From positions 62,001-126,000 of the forward strand of contig CACLDE010000003.1 of NCBI GenBank assembly GCA_902605645.1: a DNA stretch of 64,000 nucleotides, written 5' to 3'. The stretch is from an uncultured Pelagibacteraceae bacterium. GTDB taxonomy: Bacteria; Pseudomonadota; Alphaproteobacteria; Pelagibacterales; Pelagibacteraceae. Below the pieces are notes generated by a model that was not told the DNA's origin, ran no database searches, and was given only the letters and a program-made list of their open reading frames with translations. Both the position numbers and the translations under genes were made by a program. This document shows, piece by piece, positions 18,227 through 28,941 of this stretch (within the stretch, counting starts at the first letter, position 1; each line of letters begins with the position of its first letter).

Positions 18227-18799
18227 TTATTTATTTTCTTCATTTTTTTCACCTTTTTTCTTAGAAACCCCAACAAATGAAGGTCTTAATAATCTCTCAC
18301 CGAACATAAAGCCCTGTTGAATTTCTTGAATAATAGTGCCTGGTTCACAATTATCATCCTCGATTTCCAACATAGCTTGATGAAAATTTGGATCAAACAT
18401 TTTATCCAGACAGTGAATTTTAGTAATTTTATTTTTTTCAAAAGTTGAAATTAGATCCTTTTCAATTATTTCTACGTTTGTAAGAAATTTTTCAAATTCT
18501 TTACTCTTTTTTAGAAGCTCGTCTTCCTGAATAGATTTTTTGGCTCTCTGAACATTATCTAATGTGGTTAACATTTCTCTCGCAAAATTGAAACCTCCAA
18601 ATTCAAAAGCATCCTTAATTTCCTTCTCAAATCTTCTCCTTTGATTTTCAGAGTCCGCTAAAGCTCTAAGAAGTTTTTCTTCAGATCTTTTTAATTTCTC
18701 TTCAATAGTTAGTTCAGCTTTTTGATCATTTGCCTCATCCACTGTTTTAGACTTAAAATCATCCTTATGAACATTTTTGTTTTCTTTAGATTCACTCAT
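18227..18799 (-). CDS. grpE: GrpE nucleotide-exchange factor
   Basis: Exchange factor for DnaK. The N-terminus is charged and disordered. A long helix (about 32-85) carries RALADSENQRRRFEKE, the family's dimerisation coiled coil. The C-terminal beta domain has FDPNFHQAMLEI and GTIIQEIQQGFMFGERLLRPSFVGVSK. Length 190 is normal. It precedes dnaK, separated by 59 bases that hold the heat-shock promoter. hrcA, often next to grpE, is not present here. Confidence 0.96.
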   Translation of the reverse strand: MSESKENKNVHKDDFKSKTVDEANDQKAELTIEEKLKRSEEKLLRALADSENQRRRFEKEIKDAFEFGGFNFAREMLTTLDNVQRAKKSIQEDELLKKSKEFEKFLTNVEIIEKDLISTFEKNKITKIHCLDKMFDPNFHQAMLEIEDDNCEPGTIIQEIQQGFMFGERLLRPSFVGVSKKKGEKNEENK

Positions 18800-18842
18800 A
18801 TAATTGCTATATAATGTTGAAAAGTATAATTACTAGTATCAA

Positions 18843-19442
18843 ATGAAAAAAAATAATTTATTGCTAATTGGTACCCATAATGACGGAAAATTTAGAGAAA
18901 TTAGCAAGTTATTAAGTAAAAAAATTAAAAAGATTTCACCAAAAAGTTTAGGGATCAAAGCACCTAGAGAAACAGGTAAAACTTTTAGATCAAATTCAGA
19001 ACTTAAAGCCAATTTCTTTTATAAAAAGTCAAAAATAATTTCTCTGTCCGACGACTCTGGGTTAGAAATATTTGCATTACAAAAAAAACCAGGAATATAT
19101 TCAGCAAGATGGGCAAAACAAAATGGTAGTTTCAACAAAGCGATGATTAGAATTTTAGATAAATTAAAAAATAAAGAAAATAGAAGGGCTAGATTTATTT
19201 GCAGCTTATCCATAAGATTAAATAGAAAAAAAGTGATTACAACAGTTGGAATAATTAATGGAAATATATCATTTAAAATACTAGGGAATAAAGGATTTGG
19301 TTACGACTCAATTTTTGTGCCTAATAATTCTAAACTTACTTTTGGGCAAATAACCACAAAAAAAAAAATGAAAATTGATCATAGAAGTATAGCCTTTAAA
19401 AAGTTAAGAAAAAAATTAAAACTTAATAAATTTTTTATCTGA
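18843..19442 (+). CDS. rdgB: RdgB/HAM1 non-canonical purine NTP pyrophosphatase
   Basis: Hydrolyses dITP, ITP and XTP to keep them out of DNA and RNA. The GTHNDGKFREI start is the family T/SxNxxK motif. SDDSGLEI carries the metal-binding aspartates. GIYSARWA and FGYDSIFVP are conserved binding segments. Length 199 is normal. It starts 43 bases from the divergent grpE. Its last 27 bases overlap the convergent LpoA-like gene. Confidence 0.95.
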   Translation: MKKNNLLLIGTHNDGKFREISKLLSKKIKKISPKSLGIKAPRETGKTFRSNSELKANFFYKKSKIISLSDDSGLEIFALQKKPGIYSARWAKQNGSFNKAMIRILDKLKNKENRRARFICSLSIRLNRKKVITTVGIINGNISFKILGNKGFGYDSIFVPNNSKLTFGQITTKKKMKIDHRSIAFKKLRKKLKLNKFFI

Positions 19443-20570
19443 AACTTTATACATATTAAGTTTTTGAATTAATCTACCGTCTTTTATACTAAAAGTCCCA
19501 ATTTTACCTTTTATATTATCTTTGATCATAAAGTCTTTCATAGAAACAATCTTATAATTTTTTTTATTCCATATATAATAAATTAGTCCAAGAGCATCAT
19601 AAGTTAAAATTGTAATTTCAGTTGGTTGCAAACCGTAAATATTAGAATATTTCTTTTTATATTTTTGGAAATTATTTATATCTACAGATGGATAATATAA
19701 ATTCTCTATAGAATTTTCTAAAAAGATACTCTTGTCAAACCATTGATTAACAGTAACTATTAAAACTTCATCCTGATCTACATCTGAATAAACTAATGAA
19801 GTTAAAACACTTTTAAGACTGTCTCCGAAGTCGATAATTATAACTGAGTCGAAGTTTACTTTACCAATAGTATATTTTTGCTCTAATCTTTTAAGTTCTA
19901 ATTTTGAAGCTTCATCTTCTTTCTGCTCCAATATTTTTACCCTAGAAATTAAATTTCTTTTTCTTTGTTTATAATTAGTTAATTTTTCAATATCACTGGT
20001 TAGAACCTTAGGATCAGAACTATATTTAAATATTTTTTTGTTATTTATATTTATGCTATTTATTTTTGCATCAATTAAAGTTGTGTATTCATTTTTTGGA
20101 TACATAATCACAGTTTTTTTTCTTTTATTATCTTTAATAAAATTCTCAATAGATTTAATTTGAGACTCAAGACTTACACCTATACTCAAAATATTACTTT
20201 GGATTTTAGGATCAATGTTTGAAGGAGAAATAAAAATCATATCTTTGAAATTTGATAAACTTTCGAAGTCTTCTTGACTAATTGGCCCTATCACAACTTT
20301 TACATTCTCTTCCTTAAGAGACTCAATAGATTGAATTAATTTTTTTGGATTATTAAAACCAGAGTCTCGAGGATAAATTTTTACATCGTCGTTATCAATT
20401 TCGTCTAACGCTAGCTGAAGTGAAAGCATTATCGATTGACCCATATCTTTATATTCCCCACTAAATGGAGCTAGCAAACCTACTTTTAGAGATCTTTTGT
20501 TTTCATCTGCAAAAGAGTTAAAATTAATGAATAATAATATATAAGTAAAAGTAATTATTTTTTTTAACAT
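19416..20570 (-). CDS. Penicillin-binding protein activator, LpoA/YraM-like
   Basis: A periplasmic-binding-protein-fold protein of 384 residues. The signal peptide ends near residue 21 (NSFA). LKVGLLAPFSGEYKDMGQS is the start of a Leu/Ile/Val-binding type I fold, as in the LpoA C-terminal domain. A Lys/Glu-rich helical insertion lies near residues 196-230. It faces rsmI with six bases between start codons. In enterobacteria lpoA (yraM) is also divergent from rsmI (yraL), so the context supports a role in activating peptidoglycan synthases. No lipobox is visible, so unlike E. coli LpoA it is probably a soluble periplasmic protein. Confidence 0.78.
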   Translation of the reverse strand: MLKKIITFTYILLFINFNSFADENKRSLKVGLLAPFSGEYKDMGQSIMLSLQLALDEIDNDDVKIYPRDSGFNNPKKLIQSIESLKEENVKVVIGPISQEDFESLSNFKDMIFISPSNIDPKIQSNILSIGVSLESQIKSIENFIKDNKRKKTVIMYPKNEYTTLIDAKINSININNKKIFKYSSDPKVLTSDIEKLTNYKQRKRNLISRVKILEQKEDEASKLELKRLEQKYTIGKVNFDSVIIIDFGDSLKSVLTSLVYSDVDQDEVLIVTVNQWFDKSIFLENSIENLYYPSVDINNFQKYKKKYSNIYGLQPTEITILTYDALGLIYYIWNKKNYKIVSMKDFMIKDNIKGKIGTFSIKDGRLIQKLNMYKVSDKKFIKF

Positions 20571-20576
20571 TTTATT

Positions 20577-21407
20577 ATGAGCAACTTCAAAAAAGGTTTG
20601 TACATTGTTTCAACACCAATTGGAAATTTAGAGGATATAACTTTCCGAGCAATAAAAACTTTACAAAATTCCGACTTTATACTTTGCGAAGATACAAGGC
20701 ATTCTCTAAAACTTTTTAATAAATTCAACATAAAAACTAAACTAATTTCTTATCATAAGTTTAATGAGAAAAAATCTATAATTAAAATAATACAATATTT
20801 AAATGAGGGCAAAATTTTGTCTTTAATTTCGGATGCTGGAACGCCTGTTTTATCTGACCCTGGAAATATAATCATAAATGAATGTATTAAACACAAACAC
20901 CAGATTTTTACTGTACCCGGACCCTCTTCTGTTTCAGCTGCAGTAAGTTTAGCAGGTTTTGGAGATCAATTTTTATTTTACGGTTTTCTTCCTAAGACTG
21001 AAAATGATTTAAATAAATCCTTAAAAAAATTAGATATTGAGGGTTTTTCATTAGTATTCTTCGTACCAGCACTAAAAATAAATTTTTATATAAAGCATTT
21101 CAAAAAATATTTTTCTGGCAGAAATATATTTATAGCCAGGGAAATGACAAAAAAATATGAAACTTATTACAGGCAGACTATTGATAATTTAGGACTTTTT
21201 AAAACACAATTAAAAGGAGAATTAACTATTGTTATTTCTCAAAAAAAAAAAAAAGAGCTATTACATACTGATTATGTTAAAATTGAAAATCAGGTTATAC
21301 AGTATTTAAAAAGTTATACTGTAAAAGATGTGGTTGAATTGATGTCAAAAAAAGAAAAGTTACCAAAAAAAATTATTTATAATCTTTGTATTAAAAATAA
21401 AAAATGA
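20577..21407 (+). CDS. rsmI: RsmI, 16S rRNA 2'-O-ribose methyltransferase
   Basis: Methylates C1402 of 16S rRNA (family knowledge). STPIGNLEDITFRA at the N-terminus, CEDTRHSLKL, ISDAGTPVLSDPG and VPGPSSVSAAVSLAG are the tetrapyrrole-methylase-fold motifs of RsmI. Length 276 is normal. A run of 14 A (21241-21254) near codon 222 encodes consecutive lysines and is prone to slippage. The 3' end overlaps the BON lipoprotein by four bases. The usual neighbour yraN is not between them. Confidence 0.96.
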   Translation: MSNFKKGLYIVSTPIGNLEDITFRAIKTLQNSDFILCEDTRHSLKLFNKFNIKTKLISYHKFNEKKSIIKIIQYLNEGKILSLISDAGTPVLSDPGNIIINECIKHKHQIFTVPGPSSVSAAVSLAGFGDQFLFYGFLPKTENDLNKSLKKLDIEGFSLVFFVPALKINFYIKHFKKYFSGRNIFIAREMTKKYETYYRQTIDNLGLFKTQLKGELTIVISQKKKKELLHTDYVKIENQVIQYLKSYTVKDVVELMSKKEKLPKKIIYNLCIKNKK

Positions 21408-21985
21408 AAGTCTATTTATCTATTATCTTAATAGCAATTTTTTTACATAGCTGCTCACCTGTGGGTCGTTTTGGTGCTGGGGTAGATATAACTTTTGATC
21501 CTAGAACGATAGGCATGCAAATCGATGATACAATTATGCAAAAAAACTTAGTGGCCAGATTATCTTTGAGTGAGAAAAAATATTTTTTAAATATTCAAGT
21601 AGAAGTATTAGATGGAAGAATTTTTTTATCAGGAAAAGTTGATGAACCTGAGGAGAAAATTAAGATTACCAAATTAGCCTGGGAAACAAAGGGTGTTAGA
21701 GAAGTAAAAAATGCTATTGTAATTAAAGGTAATTCTAATTTTAAACAGACTGCCAAAGATATTCTTATAACAAGTCAATTAAGAACTGCTCTGATTTTTA
21801 ATAAAAAAACTAAAGCTAGGAATTACACTTTAGAGACAATAAATAAAAAAATTTATATTTTTGGAATAGCAATGGATAGTGATGAAAAAAAAGAAGTACT
21901 GCTAGAAGCAGAAAAAATATATGACGTAGAAAAGATCATACCATCCATTTATTTAGCTTCAGAGCTTAGCAGAAATAAAATTTAA
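21404..21985 (+). CDS. BON-domain lipoprotein, DolP/YraP-like
   Basis: A 193-residue lipoprotein. The signal has lipobox IFLHSC with cysteine at 17, followed by two BON domains, roughly 45-110 and 115-185. The first contains DGRIFLSGKVDEPEEKIKITKLAWETKGV; the second contains INKKIYIFGIAMDSDEKKEVL. DolP maintains outer-membrane integrity in gammaproteobacteria and is encoded downstream of rsmI there as well. The ATG overlaps rsmI by four bases, and the stop overlaps convergent maeB by four. Confidence 0.85.
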   Translation: MKVYLSIILIAIFLHSCSPVGRFGAGVDITFDPRTIGMQIDDTIMQKNLVARLSLSEKKYFLNIQVEVLDGRIFLSGKVDEPEEKIKITKLAWETKGVREVKNAIVIKGNSNFKQTAKDILITSQLRTALIFNKKTKARNYTLETINKKIYIFGIAMDSDEKKEVLLEAEKIYDVEKIIPSIYLASELSRNKI

Positions 21986-24267
21986 TTCTTTTCGTAATCA
22001 ATTACATCAGCAGAATAAGCTGCAATAGAAGCAAGATTTAAAATGTCCGATGTACTTGATCTTAATGGAGCTACTTCGATTGGTAAATCTAATCCAATTA
22101 ATAATGGACCAATTAATTTAGCACCTCCAAATGACTTCATTAGTTTTGTAGAAATAGCAGCACTATGAAGAGCCGGCATAATTAAAATATTTGCTCTTCC
22201 AACTATTTTTGAAAAAGGATAAATTTCTTGGTAAATAGGATTTAAGGCAACATCTGGCTGCATTTCTCCATCAAAATCAAAATCAACTTTGTCAGTTCTT
22301 AAAATTTCTATAGCGTCTCTAACATGTTTTGTATTTCTAGAAATTGGTTTACCAAAAGTAGAGTGGGACAAAAAAGCTACTTTAGGATCAAAACCAAAAA
22401 GTTTTGACACCCTTACGCATGATTTTGAAATAGCGACCAATCTTTCAGAAGAAGGAAAGTCCTCAACATTTGTATCAGCAACTAAAACAGTTCTCCCTTT
22501 AAATACCATCATTGTCATACCAAAAATAGGCTCCCCTTTTCTTGCATCACAAACATGTTTTAATTTTTCTATTGATGCAGCGTAATGTCTAATATTACCA
22601 GTAACCATTGCATCAGCATCTTTACAAGCAATCATGGAAGAGCCAAACGCTATTCTATCATTACGAACTAACCGATCCACATCTCTTTCTAATTGTCCTG
22701 TTCTTTGGAGCTTTTGGTACAAATATTTTGTATACTTCTCTCTTTTATCTTTGTTAGTTGAATTGACAATTTCAATTTTAAAATTTTCGTCTAAACCAAT
22801 ATTTTTTAAAGTTTCTCTCACTCTTTTTTCATTCCCAATTACCAATGGTGTCCCTAACTTATTTTTACCAAATTCTATGGCGGCTTTAAGCATATTTTCG
22901 TCCTCACCTTCTGCAAACACAACCCTTTTAGGACTTTTTTTGACGTTCGCATTTATCCCCTGCATCAAAGACATGGATGGATCTAATCTTGCAGCAAGTT
23001 GATCTTTATAATTTTCCAAATTTTCAATTTTTTTTCTCGCTACACCACTTTTAATTGCAGCTTCAGCAACAGCAGAGGGAATTCTTCGAACTAGTCTTGG
23101 GTCGAATGTTGAAGGTATAATATATTGTTTTCCATACTTTGGTCTTTCACCCCCATAGGCTGTAACAACTTCATCAGGAACGTCTTCTCTTGCCAACAAG
23201 GCTATCGCGTTAGCTGCCGCAACTTTCATTTCATCATTAATTATTTTAGCCCTAACATCTAATGCTCCCCTAAAAATATACGGAAAACCAATTAAATTAT
23301 TAACTTGGTTAGGATAGTCCGATCTTCCAGTCGCAATTATAACATCATCGCGTACTTCATTTATTATTTCTGGTTTAATTTCAGGATCTGGATTTGCGCA
23401 TGCAAAAACTATAGGATTTTTTGCCATTGATTTTATCATTTCACGATTAACAACATCTTTCGCAGACAGACCAAGAAATACGTCAGCATCTTTCATAGCT
23501 TGCTCTAGTGTTCGAAGTTTAGTTTCTACAGCATGAGCAGATTTGAATTGATCCACTTGACCTCTTCCTTTGTAAATTACTCCTTTTCGATCACACATAA
23601 TTACATTTTCATTTTTTACACCTATTTTTTTGAATAAGTTTGTACACGCTATTGCTGAAGCACCTGCACCATTCACAACTATTTTGACTTCGTTAATTTT
23701 TTTCTTTGAAATATCTAATGCATTAATTAAAGCAGCGGTTGTTATAATTGCAGTTCCATGTTGATCATCATGAAAAACAGGAATATCTAAAATTTCTTTC
23801 AACTTCTGCTCTATAATAAAACAATCGGGAGCTGCAATATCCTCAAGGTTAATACCGCCAAAAGTGCCAGCAATATTTTTAATTGTAGAAATTATTTCAT
23901 CTGCATTTTGATTATCAATTTCTATATCAATAGAATCTATATCTGCGAATCTTTTAAACAATACAGCCTTTCCCTCCATAACAGGTTTTGAAGCTAACGA
24001 ACCCAAATTTCCCAAGCCAAGAATTGCAGAACCGTTACTTATAACCGCTACTAGATTTCCTTTAGATGTATAGTCATAGGCTTTCGAAGAGTCTTTAGAA
24101 ATTTCTTTAACAGGTGCAGCTACACCAGGTGAATAAGCAAGTGATAAATCTCTTTTAGAAATAAGAGGTTTAGATGAATTAACCTCAATTTTGCCAGACT
24201 TATTGCTTATATGAAAATCTAAAGCCTCTTTATCTGTGTAATGATCAATTTTTGATTTTTTTGTCAT
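21982..24267 (-). CDS. maeB: MaeB, NADP-type malic enzyme with phosphotransacetylase-like domain
   Basis: Oxidative decarboxylation of malate to pyruvate. The N-terminal part (about 1-430) is malic enzyme: [36 protein letters not shown] (NADP site) and [10 protein letters not shown]. The C-terminal part (about 435-761) is a phosphate-acetyltransferase-like domain with [15 protein letters not shown] and [14 protein letters not shown]-type segments, as in the MaeB architecture. In characterised MaeB enzymes this domain binds acetyl-CoA for regulation. Length 761 is full. Its start faces murJ across 57 bases. Confidence 0.96.
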   Translation of the reverse strand: MTKKSKIDHYTDKEALDFHISNKSGKIEVNSSKPLISKRDLSLAYSPGVAAPVKEISKDSSKAYDYTSKGNLVAVISNGSAILGLGNLGSLASKPVMEGKAVLFKRFADIDSIDIEIDNQNADEIISTIKNIAGTFGGINLEDIAAPDCFIIEQKLKEILDIPVFHDDQHGTAIITTAALINALDISKKKINEVKIVVNGAGASAIACTNLFKKIGVKNENVIMCDRKGVIYKGRGQVDQFKSAHAVETKLRTLEQAMKDADVFLGLSAKDVVNREMIKSMAKNPIVFACANPDPEIKPEIINEVRDDVIIATGRSDYPNQVNNLIGFPYIFRGALDVRAKIINDEMKVAAANAIALLAREDVPDEVVTAYGGERPKYGKQYIIPSTFDPRLVRRIPSAVAEAAIKSGVARKKIENLENYKDQLAARLDPSMSLMQGINANVKKSPKRVVFAEGEDENMLKAAIEFGKNKLGTPLVIGNEKRVRETLKNIGLDENFKIEIVNSTNKDKREKYTKYLYQKLQRTGQLERDVDRLVRNDRIAFGSSMIACKDADAMVTGNIRHYAASIEKLKHVCDARKGEPIFGMTMMVFKGRTVLVADTNVEDFPSSERLVAISKSCVRVSKLFGFDPKVAFLSHSTFGKPISRNTKHVRDAIEILRTDKVDFDFDGEMQPDVALNPIYQEIYPFSKIVGRANILIMPALHSAAISTKLMKSFGGAKLIGPLLIGLDLPIEVAPLRSSTSDILNLASIAAYSADVIDYEKN

Positions 24268-24324
24268 TGGATTTTGAGTATGTAATATATAAGTGAATAT
24301 ATCACTAAAAACTTTGTCTTAATT

Positions 24325-25851
24325 ATGAATTTATTATCTTCAACCACTGTATTTAGTTTTTATACGATGCTTAGTAGAGTTCTTGGTTATTTCAGAGATA
24401 TATTGATAGCAATATTTTTGGGAACCTCTGTATATGCCGATGCTTTTTTTGTAGCGTTCAGATTACCTAATACTTTCAGAAGATTATTTGCAGAAGGCAC
24501 GTTTAATGCAGCATTTATTCCAAGTTATGCATCTGAAAAATTAAAAAGCAAAGCACAAGGGAAAAGATTTGCTGATGAGGTTTTAACTTTACTAATCTTG
24601 GGGCTTTTTACAATTGTTTTAATAGTTGAAATTCTTACACCGTATGTAGTTTATTTAATTGCCCCAGGTTTTATGGTAGACAACAACAAATTTAACCTAG
24701 CTGTAGACTTAACCAGAATTACTTTCCCTTTTTTAGCATTTGTAAGTTTATCCTCTTTTTTTGCTGGCATTTTAAACACAGAAAATAAGTTTGCCGCTGC
24801 TGCTGCTGCACCAATTTTTTTAAATTTGATTTTAATATTATCTTTAATTATTTCATATTATTATAAGCTAGATTACGCACTTAATTTATCTTATGGAGTT
24901 TCACTATCTGGTTTAATACAATTAATTTTTTTGATTTTCTTTGCTTCAAAATTTTATCAGCCCTCATTGATTTTTAAAAAAAAAATAAGACGGAAAGTTA
25001 AGTTTTTTTTAAAAAAACTTTTGCCTAGTATTTTTTCATCTGGAATAATACAAATTAGTATCTTGGTTGGAACAATTATAGCATCATTTCAATCTGGAGC
25101 AGTTTCCTATCTTTACTATGCAGATAGAATTTATCAAATTAATCTTGCAATAGCTGGTATTGCCGTAAGCACTGTGTCTTTACCAATACTAAGCAAATTA
25201 ATTAAAAATAAAAAAATTAATCAGGCCAACGAAATTCAAAATAAATCTTTAGAATTGTCTTTATTGTTATCACTGCCAGCTAGCGTAGCTTTAATTATTG
25301 GCTCTGATGAAATAGTAAACGCTTTATTTGGCTATGGATCTTTTACGGAAAATGACATTAAACAAACATCACTTGCATTAAGATATTTTGGTTACGGTAT
25401 ACCAGCATTTGCAGGATTAAAAATATTTGCGAATTTCTTTTTTGCTAGAGATAACACAATGACACCATTTAAAATTTCCTCAATTATCGTCATTACAAAT
25501 GTCGTCATCAGTGTTTTATTTTTTAAAAAATTTGGCTTTGTTATAATTCCAATAGCTACAACCTTATCCTCATGGATTGGTATTCTTTATTATTTATATA
25601 TTCTTTTAAAAATTCGATATTTGAAAATTCAACCAAAATTTTACACTAAGCTTATCAAGATAGTATTTTCCACTTCTTTTGTGTCTTATATTTTTTATAA
25701 TAGTTTAAATTATTTTGCAAAAAACTTGATTTATTCAAATGATTATAAAATTTTATACTTATTATTTATAGTAATCTTCGTGGCTTTGTTGTATTTTTTA
25801 ATTTGTTATTTTTTAAAAGTATTGAATTTAAGAAGTTTTAAAACTAATTAA
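24325..25851 (+). CDS. murJ: MurJ (MviN) lipid II flippase
   Basis: Polytopic membrane protein of 508 residues flipping the peptidoglycan precursor lipid II. The N-terminus contains [17 protein letters not shown] and [20 protein letters not shown], the most conserved MurJ segments with essential arginines. About 13-14 hydrophobic helices follow, and [22 protein letters not shown] lies in the later half. The start ATG at 24325 gives the family's short N-terminus. trpS follows one base after its stop. Confidence 0.96.
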   Translation: MNLLSSTTVFSFYTMLSRVLGYFRDILIAIFLGTSVYADAFFVAFRLPNTFRRLFAEGTFNAAFIPSYASEKLKSKAQGKRFADEVLTLLILGLFTIVLIVEILTPYVVYLIAPGFMVDNNKFNLAVDLTRITFPFLAFVSLSSFFAGILNTENKFAAAAAAPIFLNLILILSLIISYYYKLDYALNLSYGVSLSGLIQLIFLIFFASKFYQPSLIFKKKIRRKVKFFLKKLLPSIFSSGIIQISILVGTIIASFQSGAVSYLYYADRIYQINLAIAGIAVSTVSLPILSKLIKNKKINQANEIQNKSLELSLLLSLPASVALIIGSDEIVNALFGYGSFTENDIKQTSLALRYFGYGIPAFAGLKIFANFFFARDNTMTPFKISSIIVITNVVISVLFFKKFGFVIIPIATTLSSWIGILYYLYILLKIRYLKIQPKFYTKLIKIVFSTSFVSYIFYNSLNYFAKNLIYSNDYKILYLLFIVIFVALLYFLICYFLKVLNLRSFKTN

Positions 25852-25852
25852 T

Positions 25853-26854
25853 ATGAAAAAGGAATTGGTATTTTCTGGAGTTCAACCAACCGGTAATTTA
25901 CATCTAGGAAATTATCTAGGTGCTTTAAAAAATTTTGTATCACTTCAAAAAACAAAGAACTGTCTATATTGTGTAGTCGATATGCACGCTATAACAACAT
26001 TTCAAAACCCCAAAGAGTTGAATTCAAATATTTTAGAAACTACAGCAGGTTTTTTAGCCTCCGGGCTAGACTCAAATAAAAGTATAATTTTTAATCAATC
26101 ATCCGTGAGTGGCCACGCAGAATTAGCTTGGATTTTAAATTGTGTTTGTAGAATAGGCTGGTTGAATCGTATGACTCAATTCAAAGATAAAGCGGGCAAA
26201 GATAAAGAAAAAGCAAGTGTAGGTTTGTACATCTATCCAAATTTAATGGCCGCAGATATCTTATTATACAAAGCTACTCATGTGCCTGTTGGAGCTGACC
26301 AGAAGCAGCACTTAGAATTATCAAGGGATATTGCTCAAAAATTTAATAACGATTTTAACCAAAAAGATTTTTTTCCTTTACCGGAGCCTCTAATACAAAA
26401 AAATATTTCTCGTGTAATGAGTTTGAGAGATGGAACCAAAAAAATGAGCAAATCCGAAGAGTCTGATTATTCCAGAATAAATTTAAAAGATAGTTCTGAC
26501 GAAATTATAAAAAAAATAAAAAAGGCAAAAACAGATGCCGATCCAATTACTGAAAATATTCGAGACTATGAAAATAGACCTGAGGCTTACAATTTATTAA
26601 GCATATATTCAAATTTATCAGATCAAAAAATCGAGAGCACGATTAACGAATTTGTGGGTAAAGATTTTACATCTTTAAAAATAAAACTATCTGAAAAATT
26701 AGTTGAGACAATAAGTCCAATTGGGAAAAATATTGTTAAATTGATGAAAGATAAAAAACACCTGGAAGATGTATTAAAAAAAGGCAAACAAAAAGCTAGT
26801 ATTATTGCTGAGGAAAACCTAAAAAAGATACGTGAAATAATAGGATTTGTGTAA
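25853..26854 (+). CDS. trpS: TrpS, tryptophanyl-tRNA synthetase
   Basis: Class Ic synthetase of 333 residues. [14 protein letters not shown] (from residue 12) is the HIGH-type motif, and KKMSKSEES (near 197) is the KMSKS loop. [23 protein letters not shown] is the conserved tryptophan-pocket region. It follows murJ directly and precedes the NifU-like gene by 15 bases. Confidence 0.98.
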   Translation: MKKELVFSGVQPTGNLHLGNYLGALKNFVSLQKTKNCLYCVVDMHAITTFQNPKELNSNILETTAGFLASGLDSNKSIIFNQSSVSGHAELAWILNCVCRIGWLNRMTQFKDKAGKDKEKASVGLYIYPNLMAADILLYKATHVPVGADQKQHLELSRDIAQKFNNDFNQKDFFPLPEPLIQKNISRVMSLRDGTKKMSKSEESDYSRINLKDSSDEIIKKIKKAKTDADPITENIRDYENRPEAYNLLSIYSNLSDQKIESTINEFVGKDFTSLKIKLSEKLVETISPIGKNIVKLMKDKKHLEDVLKKGKQKASIIAEENLKKIREIIGFV

Positions 26855-26869
26855 TATAAATATTCTATA

Positions 26870-27412
26870 ATGATACAAATAGAACAAACGCCAAATCCAG
26901 ATTCGTTAAAATTTTTATCACAAAAGAATTTATCTAAAGTTGGAACAGAAGAATTTAAAAAGTCAAATTTAAGTAATATTAAAATTCCATTTATTAGAGA
27001 ATTATTAAGTTTTTCTGGCGTTGAGTTAATTTTGATTTCAGATAATTTTTTGACAGTTAAAAAAGAAAAAGATGCATCTTGGGATAGTTTGAAACCCATG
27101 ATTATTTCACATTTAAATGATTATTTTGAAAAAACTGAAGATCCAATATTAACTGATAATAAAAAGGAAAAAAAAACCGACGAAAACGAAACTATTTCTA
27201 AAATAAAAGATGTTTTAGATACAAAAATAAGACCAGCTGTTGCAAGAGACGGAGGTGATATTAAATTTAAATCTTTTGATAATGGTGTCGTAAGGGTAGA
27301 ATTACAAGGTGCATGCTCAGGATGTCCTAGTTCTATTATGACTTTAAAGCAGGGTGTACAAAATCTGTTAAAACATTATGTTAAAGAAGTTAATTCAGTT
27401 GAGGCAATCTAA
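26870..27412 (+). CDS. NifU-family (Nfu) iron-sulfur scaffold/carrier protein
   Basis: A 180-residue, two-domain protein. The N-terminal Nfu_N domain (1-90) starts IQIEQTPNPDSLKFL. The C-terminal NifU domain has IRPAVARDGGDIKF and GACSGCPSS with the cluster cysteines at 149 and 152. It delivers Fe-S clusters to apoproteins. In alphaproteobacteria this gene often stands near trpS/murJ, tsaB and fur, as here. The Bax-like gene follows with no gap. Confidence 0.95.
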   Translation: MIQIEQTPNPDSLKFLSQKNLSKVGTEEFKKSNLSNIKIPFIRELLSFSGVELILISDNFLTVKKEKDASWDSLKPMIISHLNDYFEKTEDPILTDNKKEKKTDENETISKIKDVLDTKIRPAVARDGGDIKFKSFDNGVVRVELQGACSGCPSSIMTLKQGVQNLLKHYVKEVNSVEAI

Positions 27413-28939
27413 ATGAAAAAAAACTTAAGTTACAGAGATAAATTACTTGAGCTAAGTAGAATATACAAAATTTCAGAAATACAAAATTATATAAAAAGAA
27501 AAAAAAATCTCACTACTCATCAAATAGAGCATATTTTAAAAAAGAATAATGTTCCTATACCAAAAGATTTTAATGTAAGTTTCTTTAAAAGAAGTATTTC
27601 AAACCCTATTTCAAAAGCAGGAAAAGAAGTTTCAGGTTTTTATACAGATACAACTGATGGTGTAGAAAAATTATTTAAGAAAACAAGGCGAGAAGCTTCG
27701 GGTTTATATGATGACACTACCGGTGGTGTTGGAAGCTTTTTTATTAGACTTTGGAAAAACATGGGAAATATGGGAATCGGGATTTTAAATACATTTCCAA
27801 AATTATTTAGCACTGTAATTAATTTTGTATCAAATATATTCATAGAAACATTTAGTAGTTTTTACACTACTAAAGTTGAGGAGACTAAAACTAACAAACT
27901 AGTCAAAGGATTTGGTGCATTAGTTTTAATATTTGCAATAGGAATTATCTTTTTCACTTTAAAAGAAAACTATGATTTGAATGATAAAACTAAGTTAGTT
28001 GAAATAAAAAAAGAAAAACCAAAGCAAATTGAAAAACAAAAAGAAGTAAAAAAAGAGCCAGAAAAAAAACCTGAAAAAAAAGTTCCGGAAAAACTTGTAA
28101 AAAAACCTGAACCCAAAAAAGAAAAATCTCCAAGTCAGGTAACAGAACTAATCTTGCCAAATTTAAATATTAAAACAGAGACAGTATTAAGTTTGTTCGA
28201 GGATGTCGAATATGATTTGAAGACAGTAAGGTACCAAAAAAAAGTTAAACCGATTTATTTTACACAATTTCCAAAAGATCTTGACGAGATAAAAGATACA
28301 AAACTCAAAAAAGAAACGTTTATAAAAATTGTATTACCTTTAGTTGTAGCTGAAAATGAAAAGATTTTAGACGATAAGATTAAGCTTAAAAGAATTATCT
28401 CAAAAAAAATGACATCTGATAAAGAAAAATCGTGGTTAAGATTAAAACTTAGAGAATACAAAGTTAAAAATTCCGATATAGCTGAACTAAATAAAAGAAT
28501 GGATATAATCCCCGTTTCAATCGCCTTGGCTCAAGCTGCAAAAGAAAGTGGCTGGGGCACTTCACGATTTGCATTGGAAGGTAACGCAATATTTGGCCAG
28601 TGGACGTGGACTGGTCAGGGTATTGAGCCACTTAACAAAGGTAAAAATGAAGGTCATAAAATATTAAGATTTCCAATATTAAGAGCATCTGTAAAAGCGT
28701 ATAAAAATAATTTAAATACACACAAAGGATATTCAGAGTTCAGAGAAAAAAGAAATAGTTTGAGAAAAAGAAATAAATTTATTAAAGGATTAGATTTGAC
28801 GGATACTCTAGACAGGTATGCCCAAACAGGCAAAGAGTACACAGATATTTTAGAGCAAATAATAAAACAAAATGATCTATCAGATTTTGAAACAGTACAG
28901 CTAACTAACTCCGTAGTTAAAAAAGATATACAACTTTAA
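27413..28939 (+). CDS. Membrane-anchored Bax/FlgJ-type glucosaminidase with N-terminal repeats
   Basis: A 508-residue protein with a clear mosaic. Residues 1-60 are charged and probably cytoplasmic. Two tandem repeats follow with 22-residue periodicity, KEVSGFYTDTTDGVEKLF at 71-88 and REASGLYDDTTGGVGSFF at 93-110. Next come an amphipathic or hydrophobic zone (112-152), one membrane helix (about 166-183) and a Lys/Glu/Pro spacer (about 197-240). The C-terminal domain (about 366-480) has IALAQAAKESGWGTSRFA and GNAIFGQWTW, the Bax/FlgJ glucosaminidase fold with the catalytic glutamate of KESGWG. It probably cuts glycan strands in the periplasm. The cytoplasmic N-terminal half has no family I recognise. 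Confidence 0.82.
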   Translation: MKKNLSYRDKLLELSRIYKISEIQNYIKRKKNLTTHQIEHILKKNNVPIPKDFNVSFFKRSISNPISKAGKEVSGFYTDTTDGVEKLFKKTRREASGLYDDTTGGVGSFFIRLWKNMGNMGIGILNTFPKLFSTVINFVSNIFIETFSSFYTTKVEETKTNKLVKGFGALVLIFAIGIIFFTLKENYDLNDKTKLVEIKKEKPKQIEKQKEVKKEPEKKPEKKVPEKLVKKPEPKKEKSPSQVTELILPNLNIKTETVLSLFEDVEYDLKTVRYQKKVKPIYFTQFPKDLDEIKDTKLKKETFIKIVLPLVVAENEKILDDKIKLKRIISKKMTSDKEKSWLRLKLREYKVKNSDIAELNKRMDIIPVSIALAQAAKESGWGTSRFALEGNAIFGQWTWTGQGIEPLNKGKNEGHKILRFPILRASVKAYKNNLNTHKGYSEFREKRNSLRKRNKFIKGLDLTDTLDRYAQTGKEYTDILEQIIKQNDLSDFETVQLTNSVVKKDIQL

Positions 28940-28941
28940 AA

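Noticed and set aside
24289-24303. AGTGA-N5-TCACT inverted repeat between maeB and murJ as an operator
   Set aside because: Only five-base arms in AT-rich DNA; too weak to call.
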